Shown here: positions 9,111 through 17,809 of the stretch, in pieces
How positions within the stretch are numbered: position 1 is the stretch's first letter
Layout: every line of letters starts with the position of its first letter
From: Chitinophaga pinensis
GTDB taxonomy: Bacteria > Bacteroidota > Bacteroidia > Chitinophagales > CAMDFR01
DNA: 50,358 bases
Assembly: GCA_945860705.1 (NCBI GenBank)
Contig: CAMART010000001.1
Location: 183,486 to 233,843, forward strand
Direction: 5' to 3'
The notes under the pieces: generated by a model
Told to the model about the DNA's origin: nothing
The model's input: the letters and a program-made list of their open reading frames with translations, nothing else
Database searches by the model: none
Made by a program: the position numbers and the translations under genes

Positions 9111-10027
9111 GCCTGTATCGGTTTTGTGTCTTGGAGTGCAGATTCTTTCACTCGTTTTACAAATATATCATGAAGCGAAGGTAGCAGTTCTTTAAATGAG
9201 CTGATAGCTATATGATTATTGACTAAATATTCTAAAACATCTCTAGCATTTTCTTCTTCTCTTAGTTGAAGTATGATATTATTTTCTTCTTGATTTATTA
9301 TTTGAAATCTAGAAAATAATTCTGACGGCATTTCATTTTCAAATATGATTTCATATTTCTGTTCTCTATATTTTTTGCGAAGCTCAGTTACATTGCCTTC
9401 CAAAATATTTTTTCCTTGATTGATTAATACGATGCTTTTGCAAAGTTCTTCTACTTGCTCCATTCTATGTGTAGAAAAAATAATAGTAGCTCCATTTTTC
9501 TTTAGCTCTTGCATTTCGTTTATAATCAAATCTGCATTGATAGGGTCAAGACCAGAAAATGGTTCGTCGAGTATAATCAATTTTGGCTCGTGTACTATAG
9601 TAGAAATAAACTGTACTTTTTGTTGCATCCCTTTAGAAAGCTCTTCTATTCGCTTATTCCACCAAGTGGCTATTTCAAATTTGTCTACCCAAATTTTTAT
9701 TTTTTTCAGCGCATCTTGTTTGCTCATGCCTTTGAGTTGAGCTAAGTATATGAGTTGCTCGCCTACTTTCATTTTTTTGTACAGACCTCTCTCTTCGGGC
9801 ATATAGCCTATTTTGAGTCTATCATCCATACTGTATTTTTTGCCATCAAAAAGTATAGAACCACTATCTGGCATAGTGATACCTGTGATGATACGAATGA
9901 GTGTGGTTTTGCCTGCACCATTGGGGCCGAGCATACCAAATATTTCATGACTAGGTATTTCTAGCGAAATATCATTATTGGCTTTGTAGGTGCCGTATTG
10001 TTTGGTGATGTTTTTGAGCGAAAGCAA
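9107..10027 (-). CDS. ABC transporter ATP-binding protein (NatA-like)
   Basis: A 306-residue cytoplasmic ATPase partner of the downstream permease. Walker A is GPNGAGKTT (about 35-43), the signature region reads LSKGMQQKVQ, and Walker B is LIILDEPFSGLDP. A C-terminal extension of about 80 residues is typical of the NatA/drug-exporter branch. The start is TTG at 10027; no in-frame ATG exists upstream and the homologous start LSLKNITKQYG follows directly. The stop is TGA, which also shows that TGA terminates translation in this genome. Confidence 0.92.
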   Translation of the reverse strand: MLSLKNITKQYGTYKANNDISLEIPSHEIFGMLGPNGAGKTTLIRIITGITMPDSGSILFDGKKYSMDDRLKIGYMPEERGLYKKMKVGEQLIYLAQLKGMSKQDALKKIKIWVDKFEIATWWNKRIEELSKGMQQKVQFISTIVHEPKLIILDEPFSGLDPINADLIINEMQELKKNGATIIFSTHRMEQVEELCKSIVLINQGKNILEGNVTELRKKYREQKYEIIFENEMPSELFSRFQIINQEENNIILQLREEENARDVLEYLVNNHIAISSFKELLPSLHDIFVKRVKESALQDTKPIQA

Positions 10028-10540
10028 AATGAATAATTTTTGTAAATGTAAATAGAAAACTTAATGTATAATATTTTTTATAGTTAAATTTGGTTACTCA
10101 TTTAGAGCACAATTTTCTTGTGATTCATCTAAACTCTTCAGCTGATGAACATTTTTGCCTTCGGCGATTTCTTTTGTCTTGAAACAAAAGAAACAAAAAA
10201 TCAAGTCTCTGAATCCTTTTATCACAAAACTACGTTTGCTTATACCCATTAAAATAAGGCGTGGCATTGAAAGATATATATCTATTTCGATTTATCTGCC
10301 ACGCCATTTTAATGATGCATTATCCACCGCATATAAGCAAACTTGTTTTGTAGATAAAATCATTCAATGACATAGCATATCTAATTTTTATAAGTTTAAG
10401 AATAAAAACAGGTAATTCAATAAATAATAATCCCCTCCACAATACTATACACTCTAGCAAAATAGATGTGTACTTGATAATAAGATATGAGTCTAAAAAA
10501 CACGGCATTGTGTACATTTGTTATATAAATAAACTGAACT
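10028..10540. other. Long intergenic region with palindromic repeat
   Basis: No supported gene in 513 bases between the divergent ABC ATPase and the C39 exporter. It contains the palindromic element at 10168-10365 and, at 10513-10520, TACATTTG, a possible -7 element for the exporter. Confidence 0.6.
10168..10365. repeat. MITE-like imperfect palindromic element
   Basis: Two nested structures. First a hairpin TTTCTTTTGT (10168-10177) / ACAAAAGAAA (10184-10193). Then a long imperfect inverted repeat: the left arm runs from CTTTTATCACAAAACTA (about 10216) through CGTTTGCTTATA to GGCGTGGCA (10258-10266). The right arm runs from TGCCACGCC (10297-10305) through TATAAGCAAAC to TTTTGTAGATAAAA (ends near 10358). 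The core GGCGTGGC/GCCACGCC is perfect. There is no coding potential, which fits a small non-autonomous mobile or dispersed palindromic repeat. Target-site duplications could not be identified. Confidence 0.55.
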
Positions 10541-12733
10541 TTGCTAAACTCTTTTCCTTTTTATAAACAACGAGATGCTATGGACTGTGGGGCTACTTGC
10601 CTCAAGATGATAGCCAAGCATTATGGCAAGAGTTACGAACTTCCTTATTTAAGAGAAAAAAGTTTTATTGATAGAGAAGGGGCCTCACTGAGTGGTTTGG
10701 CGTATGCTGCAGAAGCTATTGGTTTTAAAACTATGGCTGTAAAACTTCCTTTTGAAGATTTGATAGCAGAAGATGTAGTGCCTTTTATAGCACATTGGCG
10801 ACAGAGACATTATGTAGTGGTATACAAAATCACCAAAACACATATCTACATAGCTGACCCAGCTCACGATAAAGTGAAAATGACTCATAAAGAATTTCAG
10901 GATGGCTGGTATAGTGATGTAGAAAATGGAAAGCAAGAAGGTGTGGCTCTTTTGCTTGAAGCTAGTCCAGATTTTTATAAAATGGAAGGGGAGAAAACCG
11001 ACAAAAAATCTTTTGGTTTTTTACTCTCTTATTTTTTGCCTTATAAAAAATTATTGATTCAACTCTTTATAGGCTTACTGGCTGGGAGTTTGTTACAGTT
11101 GATTTTTCCGTTCCTTACTCAGTCTCTAGTTGATTCTGGTATTCAATATAAAGATGTAAATTATGTCAATCTCATATTGATAGCTCAACTAGTTATGTAT
11201 ATAGCACAGGTGAGTGTTGAGTTTATACGTGGATGGATATTGCTGCACTTAAGTGCACGAATTAATATTTCTTTAGTTTCTGATTTTCTGATTAAACTCA
11301 TGAAACTACCTTTAGGATTTTTTGATTCTAAAATGGTAGGCGACTTACTACAACGCATCAATGACCATGCACGAGTAAAAGATTTCCTTACTACCTCCAC
11401 ACTCTCTACTATTTTTTCTTTATTCAATTTAGTGATATTTGGTATTGTATTATTTATTTTCAATCCTACTATATTTATCATATTCACTATTGGTGCATTC
11501 TTATATCTTGCTTGGGTATTATTATTTTTAAAGAAAAGAAAAGAGTTGGATTATAAAATGTTTGATCAGTTGAGTGCCAACCAAAGCAAAGTATATCAAC
11601 TGATACAAGGCATACAAGAAATAAAACTCACGGGAAGCGAAATGCAAAAACGTTGGGAATGGGAGCGAATACAAGCTCGTATGTTTCGTATCAATATACA
11701 AAACCTCTCTCTAGAACAATGGCAAAGTGCTGGTGCTACACTCATCACACAAGTGAAAAATATTTTAATTTCTTTTATCTCTGCAAAAGCAGTAATCAAT
11801 GGTAGTATGACTTTTGGTGAAATGCTTTCTGTGCAATATATCATCGGTCAGTTGAATGCTCCATTGAATCAGCTTATCGGATTTATACAAATAGCACAAA
11901 ACGCAAAAATAAGTCTAGAACGTATTGGCGAAATACACAACAAACAAGAGGAAGAAGAAGACAAAGGAACAGGCTTAGAAATAATACCAGAAAATAAAAC
12001 GATACATATCAGCAATCTTAGTTTTCAATATGGTGGACCCGACAGCGATAAAGTACTAGATAATATTTCGCTAGTGATACCATCTGGAAAAATCACTGCT
12101 ATAGTTGGTACAAGTGGTAGTGGTAAAACTACCTTAATAAAATTGTTGTTGAAATTCTACAATCAATACAAAGGCGAGATAAAAATAGACCATACCAACC
12201 TCAATAATCTGAGCGCACGTACCTGGAGAGAGCACTGTGGTAGTGTGATGCAAGATGGATATATTTTTAGTGATACTATCGCAAACAATATTGCAGTAGG
12301 TGATGAGCACATCAATAAACAGCGATTGCTACAAGCTGTGCAAATAGCCAATATTCAAGAATTTATAGATAGTCTACCTCTCGGCTACAATACCAAAATA
12401 GGACAAGAAGGAATCGGTGTGAGTCAAGGACAAAGACAACGTTTATTGATAGCGCGTACTATTTATAAAAATCCAGATTATTTCTTTTTTGATGAAGCCA
12501 CCAATGCGCTAGATGCCAACAATGAAAAAGTAATAGTAGAAAACCTCAATAATTTCTTTAAAGGAAAAACGGCTGTGATTGTAGCACACCGACTGAGCAC
12601 AGTGAAAAACGCTGACAATATAATCGTACTCGAAAAAGGCAAACTCATAGAACAAGGCACACACCAAGACTTAGTAAATAAAAAAGGCGCTTACTACGAA
12701 CTGGTAAAAAATCAATTGGAACTGGGGAGTTAG
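10541..12733 (+). CDS. Peptidase-containing ABC exporter (C39 PCAT)
   Basis: A 730-residue bacteriocin-type exporter that cleaves double-glycine leader peptides and exports the cargo. The N-terminal C39 protease has Gln10, catalytic Cys16 (MDCGATC), His90 (QRHYVVVY) and Asp106 (YIADPA), so it looks active. Six membrane helices occupy about 160-430. The ABC domain has Walker A GTSGSGKTT (about 523-531), a signature region GVSQGQRQR (about 626-634) with VSQGQ in place of LSGGQ, and Walker B YFFFDEATNALD. The start is TTG at 10541, right after an in-frame TGA; the only nearby ATG (codon 14) would remove part of the protease motif. The usual HlyD partner is not adjacent; a candidate lies at 41304. 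No GG-leader peptide gene was found nearby. Confidence 0.92.
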   Translation: MLNSFPFYKQRDAMDCGATCLKMIAKHYGKSYELPYLREKSFIDREGASLSGLAYAAEAIGFKTMAVKLPFEDLIAEDVVPFIAHWRQRHYVVVYKITKTHIYIADPAHDKVKMTHKEFQDGWYSDVENGKQEGVALLLEASPDFYKMEGEKTDKKSFGFLLSYFLPYKKLLIQLFIGLLAGSLLQLIFPFLTQSLVDSGIQYKDVNYVNLILIAQLVMYIAQVSVEFIRGWILLHLSARINISLVSDFLIKLMKLPLGFFDSKMVGDLLQRINDHARVKDFLTTSTLSTIFSLFNLVIFGIVLFIFNPTIFIIFTIGAFLYLAWVLLFLKKRKELDYKMFDQLSANQSKVYQLIQGIQEIKLTGSEMQKRWEWERIQARMFRINIQNLSLEQWQSAGATLITQVKNILISFISAKAVINGSMTFGEMLSVQYIIGQLNAPLNQLIGFIQIAQNAKISLERIGEIHNKQEEEEDKGTGLEIIPENKTIHISNLSFQYGGPDSDKVLDNISLVIPSGKITAIVGTSGSGKTTLIKLLLKFYNQYKGEIKIDHTNLNNLSARTWREHCGSVMQDGYIFSDTIANNIAVGDEHINKQRLLQAVQIANIQEFIDSLPLGYNTKIGQEGIGVSQGQRQRLLIARTIYKNPDYFFFDEATNALDANNEKVIVENLNNFFKGKTAVIVAHRLSTVKNADNIIVLEKGKLIEQGTHQDLVNKKGAYYELVKNQLELGS

Positions 12734-12744
12734 TTTTGAGTTTT

Positions 12745-12790
12745 GTCACGCCAAGGCGTGATTGAATGCTAAATGTTGAGTGTTGAATTT
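12745..12790 (+). repeat. CACGCC palindrome joined to 7-bp repeat array
   Basis: The palindrome GTCACGCCAAGGCGTGAT (12745-12762) is followed in register by four 7-base units from 12763 to 12790 (TGAATGC, TAAATGT and two more). It starts 11 bases after the exporter stop codon. The same composite structure occurs at 36882-36926. Confidence 0.6.
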
Positions 12791-13530
12791 TAATTTGGTA
12801 TTATTAGTTTTCTAATTTTATAACTTTCTTCTTTTCCAAGTTCATCAATAATTAAATTATGTATTCTAACTATATGGTTATTTATAAATTCAATTATTTT
12901 AATAAAATTATCATATTCTGTTTTTGATGAAACAATTTCCGCTTTCATATAAAGATGTAAATTGTTTCTGTATGAAAAATATGGTTTACATATTCCTAAA
13001 ATTTCTTCCGAAATTTTAAAAATAGAATTATATCATTCACATAATAATTCTTTCATTCCAATTGTGTTTTTTAACAAGCCTTTAATTGCTTTATTATAAT
13101 TTTTATTAGAAATTTTTTTATCTTCATTCCAATTATTTATTGATAATATTCCGTTTAATAATATAGGTCGATTAAACTGCTCATAATATAATTCGGGATA
13201 AATTTCTCTATTTAGTCTATGAATAATATAACCTTGTGTTATTAATAATGACTTCATAAAATTTTCGAAACAAATAGATATTCTAATACTATCTATTAAG
13301 TGATTTAAAGCAAAATAACTTGCTAATTCTATGTGTTGATTATTATTGTTTTCAAAAGAATAGTTTAATAATTTGAACTGCTCTAATTTGCTATATTTTG
13401 TAACCAAAGTAAACTGCTCTATACCAAATGTAATTAAATTCATAGCTACACCATAAGAATTTCTAATATCATAATACATCACTTGAGGATTAATATTTAA
13501 TATTTCACTTATTCTATTTTTCTTTTGCAT
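12790..13530 (-). pseudogene. Unknown protein interrupted by an in-frame TGA
   Basis: The minus-strand frame starting ATG at 13530 codes for 165 residues and stops at TGA (13035-13033). The same frame then continues without another stop for 80 codons, with ordinary composition (for example YNSIFKISEEILGICKPYFS), to TAA at 12792-12790. The parental protein was therefore about 246 residues. Either a single nonsense mutation (or sequencing error) truncated it, or the TGA is read through. The protein looks soluble and helical, rich in Asn, Ile, Lys and Glu; I do not recognise the family. A segment RNNLH in the lost part is loosely like the RN..H motif of HEPN ribonucleases, but the spacing is wrong. 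More AT-rich than its neighbours, it lies between repeat arrays. Confidence 0.7.
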
Positions 13531-13553
13531 TATTATTTTATAATCTTGATAGT

Positions 13554-13623
13554 GTTATCTAACATCTAATATCTAGCGTCTAGTATCTAAATTCTTGATA
13601 CTTGATACTCACATCTTGATACT
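13554..13623 (-). repeat. 7-bp repeat array downstream of trhA
   Basis: Ten consecutive 7-base units in exact register, each ending CT on the plus strand (AATATCT, AGTATCT, TGATACT and so on). Read on the minus strand, half of them fit TAGATnn. The array begins 4 bases after the trhA stop and is oriented with that gene. Confidence 0.65.
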
Positions 13624-13627
13624 GCTT

Positions 13628-14257
13628 CTAAATAAAACTTTTAATCACTGCCATATAGTGGCCTAGGCTACCGAGTAGCACGAATATATGCCACATAGCA
13701 TGATGGTAGGTGTATTTTTTCCAAGCGTAGAATATAATACCAAAAGTATAGCAGGCTCCACCAAAAGCTAACCACACTAGAACTCCGTGAGGTACGTCTG
13801 AGAGTAGTCTATTAGCAAAGAGCAATATCATCCAGCCCATACCTAAATATATGGCTGTAGATACTCCATCCCATTTACCTGTAAAAAATATTTTGAATAC
13901 TGTGCCTATAAGCACTAAAGCCCAAACTCCTGCAAGTGCTAAGTGACCTTTTGTATCATTGAAATAGAAAAGCATGAATGGAGTATAGCTACCTGCTATC
14001 AAAAAATAAATAGATATATGATCAAAAGCTCTCAGCACTCTTTTGGTGAGTGGATGCGAAAAACTATGATAGAGTGTAGAGCAGAGATAAACCATCATCA
14101 AACAATAGGAATAAATAGCCGTACTCCATATAGCTTTCATACTGCCAGTTTTTACTGCAAGTGCAAGTGCTATAGGTACTCCAACTAGGCACATTAAAAA
14201 ACCAATGCCGTGGGTGACAGCATTGGCTATTTCTTTTTTTACTTCTATTGAGTTCAT
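13628..14257 (-). CDS. trhA: Hemolysin III family membrane protein (TrhA/PAQR)
   Basis: A 209-residue inner-membrane protein with seven predicted helices. Family motifs include ANAVTHGIGFLM at the start, STLYHSFSH with conserved Ser and His (about 60-68), DHISIYFLIAGSYTPF (80-95), and a late HHAMWHIFVLLGS. These His and Asp residues are the metal site of the PAQR fold. In other bacteria the family has been linked to membrane energetics; true hemolysis is doubtful. It sits 8 bases behind dnaN on the same strand, so is probably cotranscribed. Confidence 0.9.
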   Translation of the reverse strand: MNSIEVKKEIANAVTHGIGFLMCLVGVPIALALAVKTGSMKAIWSTAIYSYCLMMVYLCSTLYHSFSHPLTKRVLRAFDHISIYFLIAGSYTPFMLFYFNDTKGHLALAGVWALVLIGTVFKIFFTGKWDGVSTAIYLGMGWMILLFANRLLSDVPHGVLVWLAFGGACYTFGIIFYAWKKYTYHHAMWHIFVLLGSLGHYMAVIKSFI

Positions 14258-14265
14258 GTATTCTC

Positions 14266-15384
14266 TTATGAGTTGAGCATCACTGGCATCACAAGCATCA
14301 ATAAGTCATCATTTTCATCTGCAGTAGTTGGTACAAGTATTCCAGCTTTTGTAGGCAATGAAAGTTTCATATTGATTTCATCTGTATTCAATACTCCCAA
14401 CATTTCAATCAAGAATTTTGCATTGAATCCTATTTCCATATTATCGCCATCATATGTTGCATTGATATTTTCTTTTGCTTCATTACTAAAGTCTAAATCT
14501 TGAGCAGAAATAGCTACTTCATTTGCTTTAATATTCAATACTACTTGATGCGTTGTTTTATTTGAGAAGATAGAAATACGTCTCAATGAATTTTGAAAAT
14601 CGTATCTACCTAATGTAAGCGTACTATTATTATCAGCTGGTATTACCGCGTTATAGTCTGGATATTTTGCATCTATCAATCTGCAGATTAGGTTTACATT
14701 ATTAAAACTAAAAAATGCATTTGATGAGTTAAAATTAATCGTAGCTTGAGTATCATCACCTGGCAATGAATTTTTTAATAAGTTCAAGGCTTTTTTAGGT
14801 ACGATAAAACTTGCTTCTTTATCGCTTTTTGCATCTTTACGTGTATATCTCACCAGCTTGTGTGCATCTGTAGATACGAATGTAAGTCCATCTGGCGATA
14901 GCTTGAAAAATACTCCAGTCATAGCAGGACGAAGATCATCATTGCTCACTGCAAATAAGGTTTTGTTGATACCAAAACTCAATACATTAGAAGCTATATT
15001 GATGGTGCTGGTATCTTCTGCTACTGGTATTTTTGGAAAGTCTGCAGGATTCTCACCCGTCAATTTATATTTACCGTTTTCTGAAGTCAACTCTATAGCA
15101 AATGATTTTGTATCTACAGAAAAAGTAAGTGGTTGCTCAGGCAATGTTTTTAGAGTATCTAAAAGTATTTTAGCTGGTATAGCTATTTTGCCATTTTCTT
15201 TGCTCTCTACTTCAAGGCTTGTACTCATAGAGTTTTCAAGGTCTGTAGCAAAAATAGTAAGTACGCCTTTGTCTATATCAAACAAAAAGTCTTCTAATAT
15301 AGGCAATACCGTATTTGAGCTAATCACTCCTCCTATGGTTTGCAATTGTTTTAAAAGTTGCGAAGTAGATACAATAAATTTCAT
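14266..15384 (-). CDS. dnaN: DNA polymerase III beta subunit (sliding clamp)
   Basis: A 372-residue cytoplasmic clamp that forms a ring on DNA and holds polymerase III. Full length for the family, with three clamp domains. It begins MKFIVSTSQLLKQLQTIGGV and has the expected LPILEDFLF and VSTDAHKLVRY segments. dnaA is not adjacent, so this is not a canonical dnaA-dnaN origin locus. TATCTTTG on the minus strand (15418-15411) gives a -7 element with a leader of about 25 bases. Confidence 0.97.
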   Translation of the reverse strand: MKFIVSTSQLLKQLQTIGGVISSNTVLPILEDFLFDIDKGVLTIFATDLENSMSTSLEVESKENGKIAIPAKILLDTLKTLPEQPLTFSVDTKSFAIELTSENGKYKLTGENPADFPKIPVAEDTSTINIASNVLSFGINKTLFAVSNDDLRPAMTGVFFKLSPDGLTFVSTDAHKLVRYTRKDAKSDKEASFIVPKKALNLLKNSLPGDDTQATINFNSSNAFFSFNNVNLICRLIDAKYPDYNAVIPADNNSTLTLGRYDFQNSLRRISIFSNKTTHQVVLNIKANEVAISAQDLDFSNEAKENINATYDGDNMEIGFNAKFLIEMLGVLNTDEINMKLSLPTKAGILVPTTADENDDLLMLVMPVMLNS

Positions 15385-15410
15385 CTGTCAATATTTTTCT
15401 TTAGTATAAG

Positions 15411-15418
15411 CAAAGATA
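15411..15418 (-). promoter_or_regulatory. Candidate -7 element of dnaN
   Basis: TATCTTTG, an exact TAnnTTTG match, ends 26 bases before the dnaN ATG. No clean TTTG at -33 spacing is visible. Confidence 0.45.
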
Positions 15419-15567
15419 CTAATAAGATTGTATTTGAATTATTAACAATTAACATTGAAAAGTTGATAATAATGTGCTGTTTTTCAATATCTTATATACG
15501 CCGAAGTGTTTTGGCTTCATTTTAGCAATAAAATAGTTGTATGCAAATAGGCTGCGTTTTGCTATGA

Positions 15568-15575
15568 TATGTTTG
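15568..15575 (+). promoter_or_regulatory. Candidate -7 element of the 15599 gene
   Basis: TATGTTTG matches TAnnTTTG 24 bases upstream of the ATG at 15599. The -33 element is unclear. Confidence 0.4.
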
Positions 15576-15598
15576 CATCAAATAAAAATTAAAATACA

Positions 15599-15988
15599 AT
15601 GGGCGCTCTAAAACAAGAAAATTACACATTAAAAAATGCAAGTGTTTTTAATAGTATAGAACTACAGCATTTAGCACAAAAAGTATTTGCTGAGGCAATA
15701 GAAAAAGCGAATAAAGAAAAAATAAATGATGCGATGGATCTAGCACAAGAAGCATTGATATATGCAAACATGTGTCAAAGTCAACTAAAAGTAAATATTC
15801 ATAAGTTTTTAGGATTTATCAATTTTGATTTAGGAAAATTCAATAATGCTAGAATACACTGCTACCATGCAATTCAAAGCCTCAATATTAAAAATAAAAA
15901 CTATTTGGAAGACAAAAATTATTTTGAAAAAATGATGCGTTTAATTGAAGATCAAATGCACACAAACAAAATGAAAATAATTAACTAA
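15599..15988 (+). CDS. Small helical protein, TPR-like
   Basis: A 129-residue soluble protein without signal peptide. The pattern AEAIEKANKEKINDAMDLAQEALIYANM, then LGFINFDLGKFNNARIHCYHAI, gives two or three helical hairpins spaced like tetratricopeptide repeats. TPR units usually mediate protein contacts. I do not recognise a named family. It lies upstream of and collinear with the K+ channel gene (gap 74 bases). Confidence 0.6.
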   Translation: MGALKQENYTLKNASVFNSIELQHLAQKVFAEAIEKANKEKINDAMDLAQEALIYANMCQSQLKVNIHKFLGFINFDLGKFNNARIHCYHAIQSLNIKNKNYLEDKNYFEKMMRLIEDQMHTNKMKIIN

Positions 15989-16062
15989 AATTAAATTCTC
16001 ATATACTTGTTATAGTGCTATTTTTCTTGTTGATTTGCAAATAGCAAATTGCTACTAGATTA

Positions 16063-17061
16063 ATGAATGCATTAATAAAAAAATACATTACTTCATTTAC
16101 AGGAATTAGAAATATTCTAGCACTATTATTTATTTCTATTTCGGTAGGGATAATTGGCTTTATGCTTATAGAGCATTTATCTTTTTTAGATGCTTTATAC
16201 CTTACGATTATTACTGTCTCTACTATTGGTTTTGAAACAGTAGTACCTCTATCAAATACAGGAAAAATATTTATTATTTTTTATATCGTATTCAATTTAT
16301 CACTCTTTACTTATTCAATAACTATTCTTACCAAATTTTTTTTTGATGGAAATTTTAAAAAAGAATTAAATGAAATCATTATGAAAGAAAAAATAAATTC
16401 TCTGAAAAATCATGTGATTGTGTGTGGTGGTGGACGCAATGGCACACAAGCTATAGAAGTACTAAAAAGCAATGGGATCACTACTGTGCTTCTAGATAAA
16501 AACAAAAGTAAAGAAGAAGAACTCGTGGCAGATTTTTTTGTGCATGGAGATAGCACCCACGATGATGACCTACTTGAAGCAAATATTAAAAATGCGCAGT
16601 CTATCATAGTAGCATTACCAAGTGACTCTGAAAATTTATTTACCGTTCTATCTGCTCGACAGCTAAATCCTAGCATAAAAATAATCAGTAGAGCTATGCA
16701 AGATACCACTCGCAAAAAACTAAAACTAGCCGGTGCAGATAATGTAATATTGCCAGAACATATCGGTGGAGCTTATATGGCTTCTCTTGTTTTTGCATCA
16801 GATATCAAAGAGTTTTTAGACATCTTGTCTAATAGCAATAATGCCACATTTAAAATAAAAGAACTGAATGTAAATAAAGAAATATCTCTCAAAAAACTAA
16901 ACGCTTGGGAAACAACTGGTGCAAATATTATAGGAATAAAAAAAGAAGACAATAATTATGTGCTCAATCCTGGACCAGAATTTATCATTGGTCACTCACA
17001 TAAAATCATAGCTATAGGTAGCGAATCTCAATTAAGCACTTTAGAAAGTTTTTTAGGATAA
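16063..17061 (+). CDS. Potassium channel with TrkA-type RCK domain
   Basis: A 332-residue inner-membrane ion channel. Two membrane helices (about 15-37 and 68-92) flank a pore loop with TVSTIGFETV at 51-60. This matches the K+ channel filter region but with TIGFE where the classic motif is TVGYG. An RCK/TrkA-N nucleotide-binding domain follows, with IVCGGGRNG (119-127) and the acidic strand end LLDKN, then a TrkA-C-like domain to the end. Ligand gating by nucleotide or Ca2+ is known for such channels; here it is inference. It converges with recO with a 5-base gap. Confidence 0.82.
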   Translation: MNALIKKYITSFTGIRNILALLFISISVGIIGFMLIEHLSFLDALYLTIITVSTIGFETVVPLSNTGKIFIIFYIVFNLSLFTYSITILTKFFFDGNFKKELNEIIMKEKINSLKNHVIVCGGGRNGTQAIEVLKSNGITTVLLDKNKSKEEELVADFFVHGDSTHDDDLLEANIKNAQSIIVALPSDSENLFTVLSARQLNPSIKIISRAMQDTTRKKLKLAGADNVILPEHIGGAYMASLVFASDIKEFLDILSNSNNATFKIKELNVNKEISLKKLNAWETTGANIIGIKKEDNNYVLNPGPEFIIGHSHKIIAIGSESQLSTLESFLG

Positions 17062-17066
17062 GAATT

Positions 17067-17783
17067 TTATGACAATACCTCTCTCAATATTCTAGGGGTT
17101 TGTAGTTGCTTAAAGTTTTCAATATGCATTTGAAAAAATTTTTCTACAGATTCTAGCAACATCAATCTTTCTTTCTTTGAGGTAATTGTGTTTTGAGGTA
17201 TCTCTTGTTGGCTAAGCTCATACCAATATTTACTATACGGAAGATGAAGTGCATGTGCATGATAACTTTCCTCTACGTATAATCCTTCTTGCATATCAAA
17301 AATCGTTTTGTTTTCTTCAAACGAATTGCCCGCTTCAAAACCTAAATGACTCGCAAGCGCTATCATAAACCAACTAGGAAAAATAGCATCATCATTGCTC
17401 TGATTGTCTAGTTGTTCAAAGGCATGAATTAAAAAATCAAAAAGTGTTTCGTTTTGCTCATGTTCTTTGATACACTGATTGAGCACTTCGAGCATGTACA
17501 TACATATACTGGTCTTTACCATCATATTTGGAATATGATTATATATTTTATAGAGCTTTTGCTCCTTGATATGTTGTAGATTTTTACCTTGCTTATTATA
17601 TACTTCAAGCTCAAGTATATTTCCTGCTTGAAATAAAGAGCCTTTGTTTTTTCCTTTACTACTGCGAGCTCCATTGACCATATAGCTCACCAAACCAAAG
17701 CTCGATGTATATATTTTTACGATTAAGCTCGTTTCGCCATACTTGATACTATGCAAAACTATGCCTAATGTAGATGCTATCAT
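17067..17783 (-). CDS. recO: DNA repair protein RecO
   Basis: A 238-residue cytoplasmic mediator that helps load RecA on SSB-coated DNA with RecR. It starts with the OB-fold signature STLGIVLHSIKYGETSLIVK and continues FGLVSYMVNGARSSKGKNK. The C-terminal part is helical with no zinc-cysteine cluster, as in many Bacteroidota RecO proteins. The upstream neighbour dsbD ends... on the same strand 26 bases before it is the dsbD 3' side only in map order: recO starts at 17783 and dsbD stops at 17810, so the two may be cotranscribed, dsbD first. Confidence 0.92.
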   Translation of the reverse strand: MIASTLGIVLHSIKYGETSLIVKIYTSSFGLVSYMVNGARSSKGKNKGSLFQAGNILELEVYNKQGKNLQHIKEQKLYKIYNHIPNMMVKTSICMYMLEVLNQCIKEHEQNETLFDFLIHAFEQLDNQSNDDAIFPSWFMIALASHLGFEAGNSFEENKTIFDMQEGLYVEESYHAHALHLPYSKYWYELSQQEIPQNTITSKKERLMLLESVEKFFQMHIENFKQLQTPRILREVLS

Positions 17784-17809
17784 GTTTTCAATTCTTTATA
17801 AAAAGAAGA

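Noticed and set aside
10155-10517. Small frames on both strands in the exporter's upstream region
   Set aside because: They run through the palindromic element and have no coding character or initiation signal.
13033-13035. TGA reassigned to an amino acid
   Set aside because: The ATPase gene at 9107 ends in TGA within an ATGA overlap and in-frame TGA codons sit right before the TTG starts at 10541 and 41304; ordinary genes have no internal TGA, so reassignment is not supported.
14266-15598. Replication origin near dnaN
   Set aside because: No dnaA, no cluster of DnaA boxes and no AT-rich iteron region is visible; dnaN is often away from the origin in Bacteroidota.
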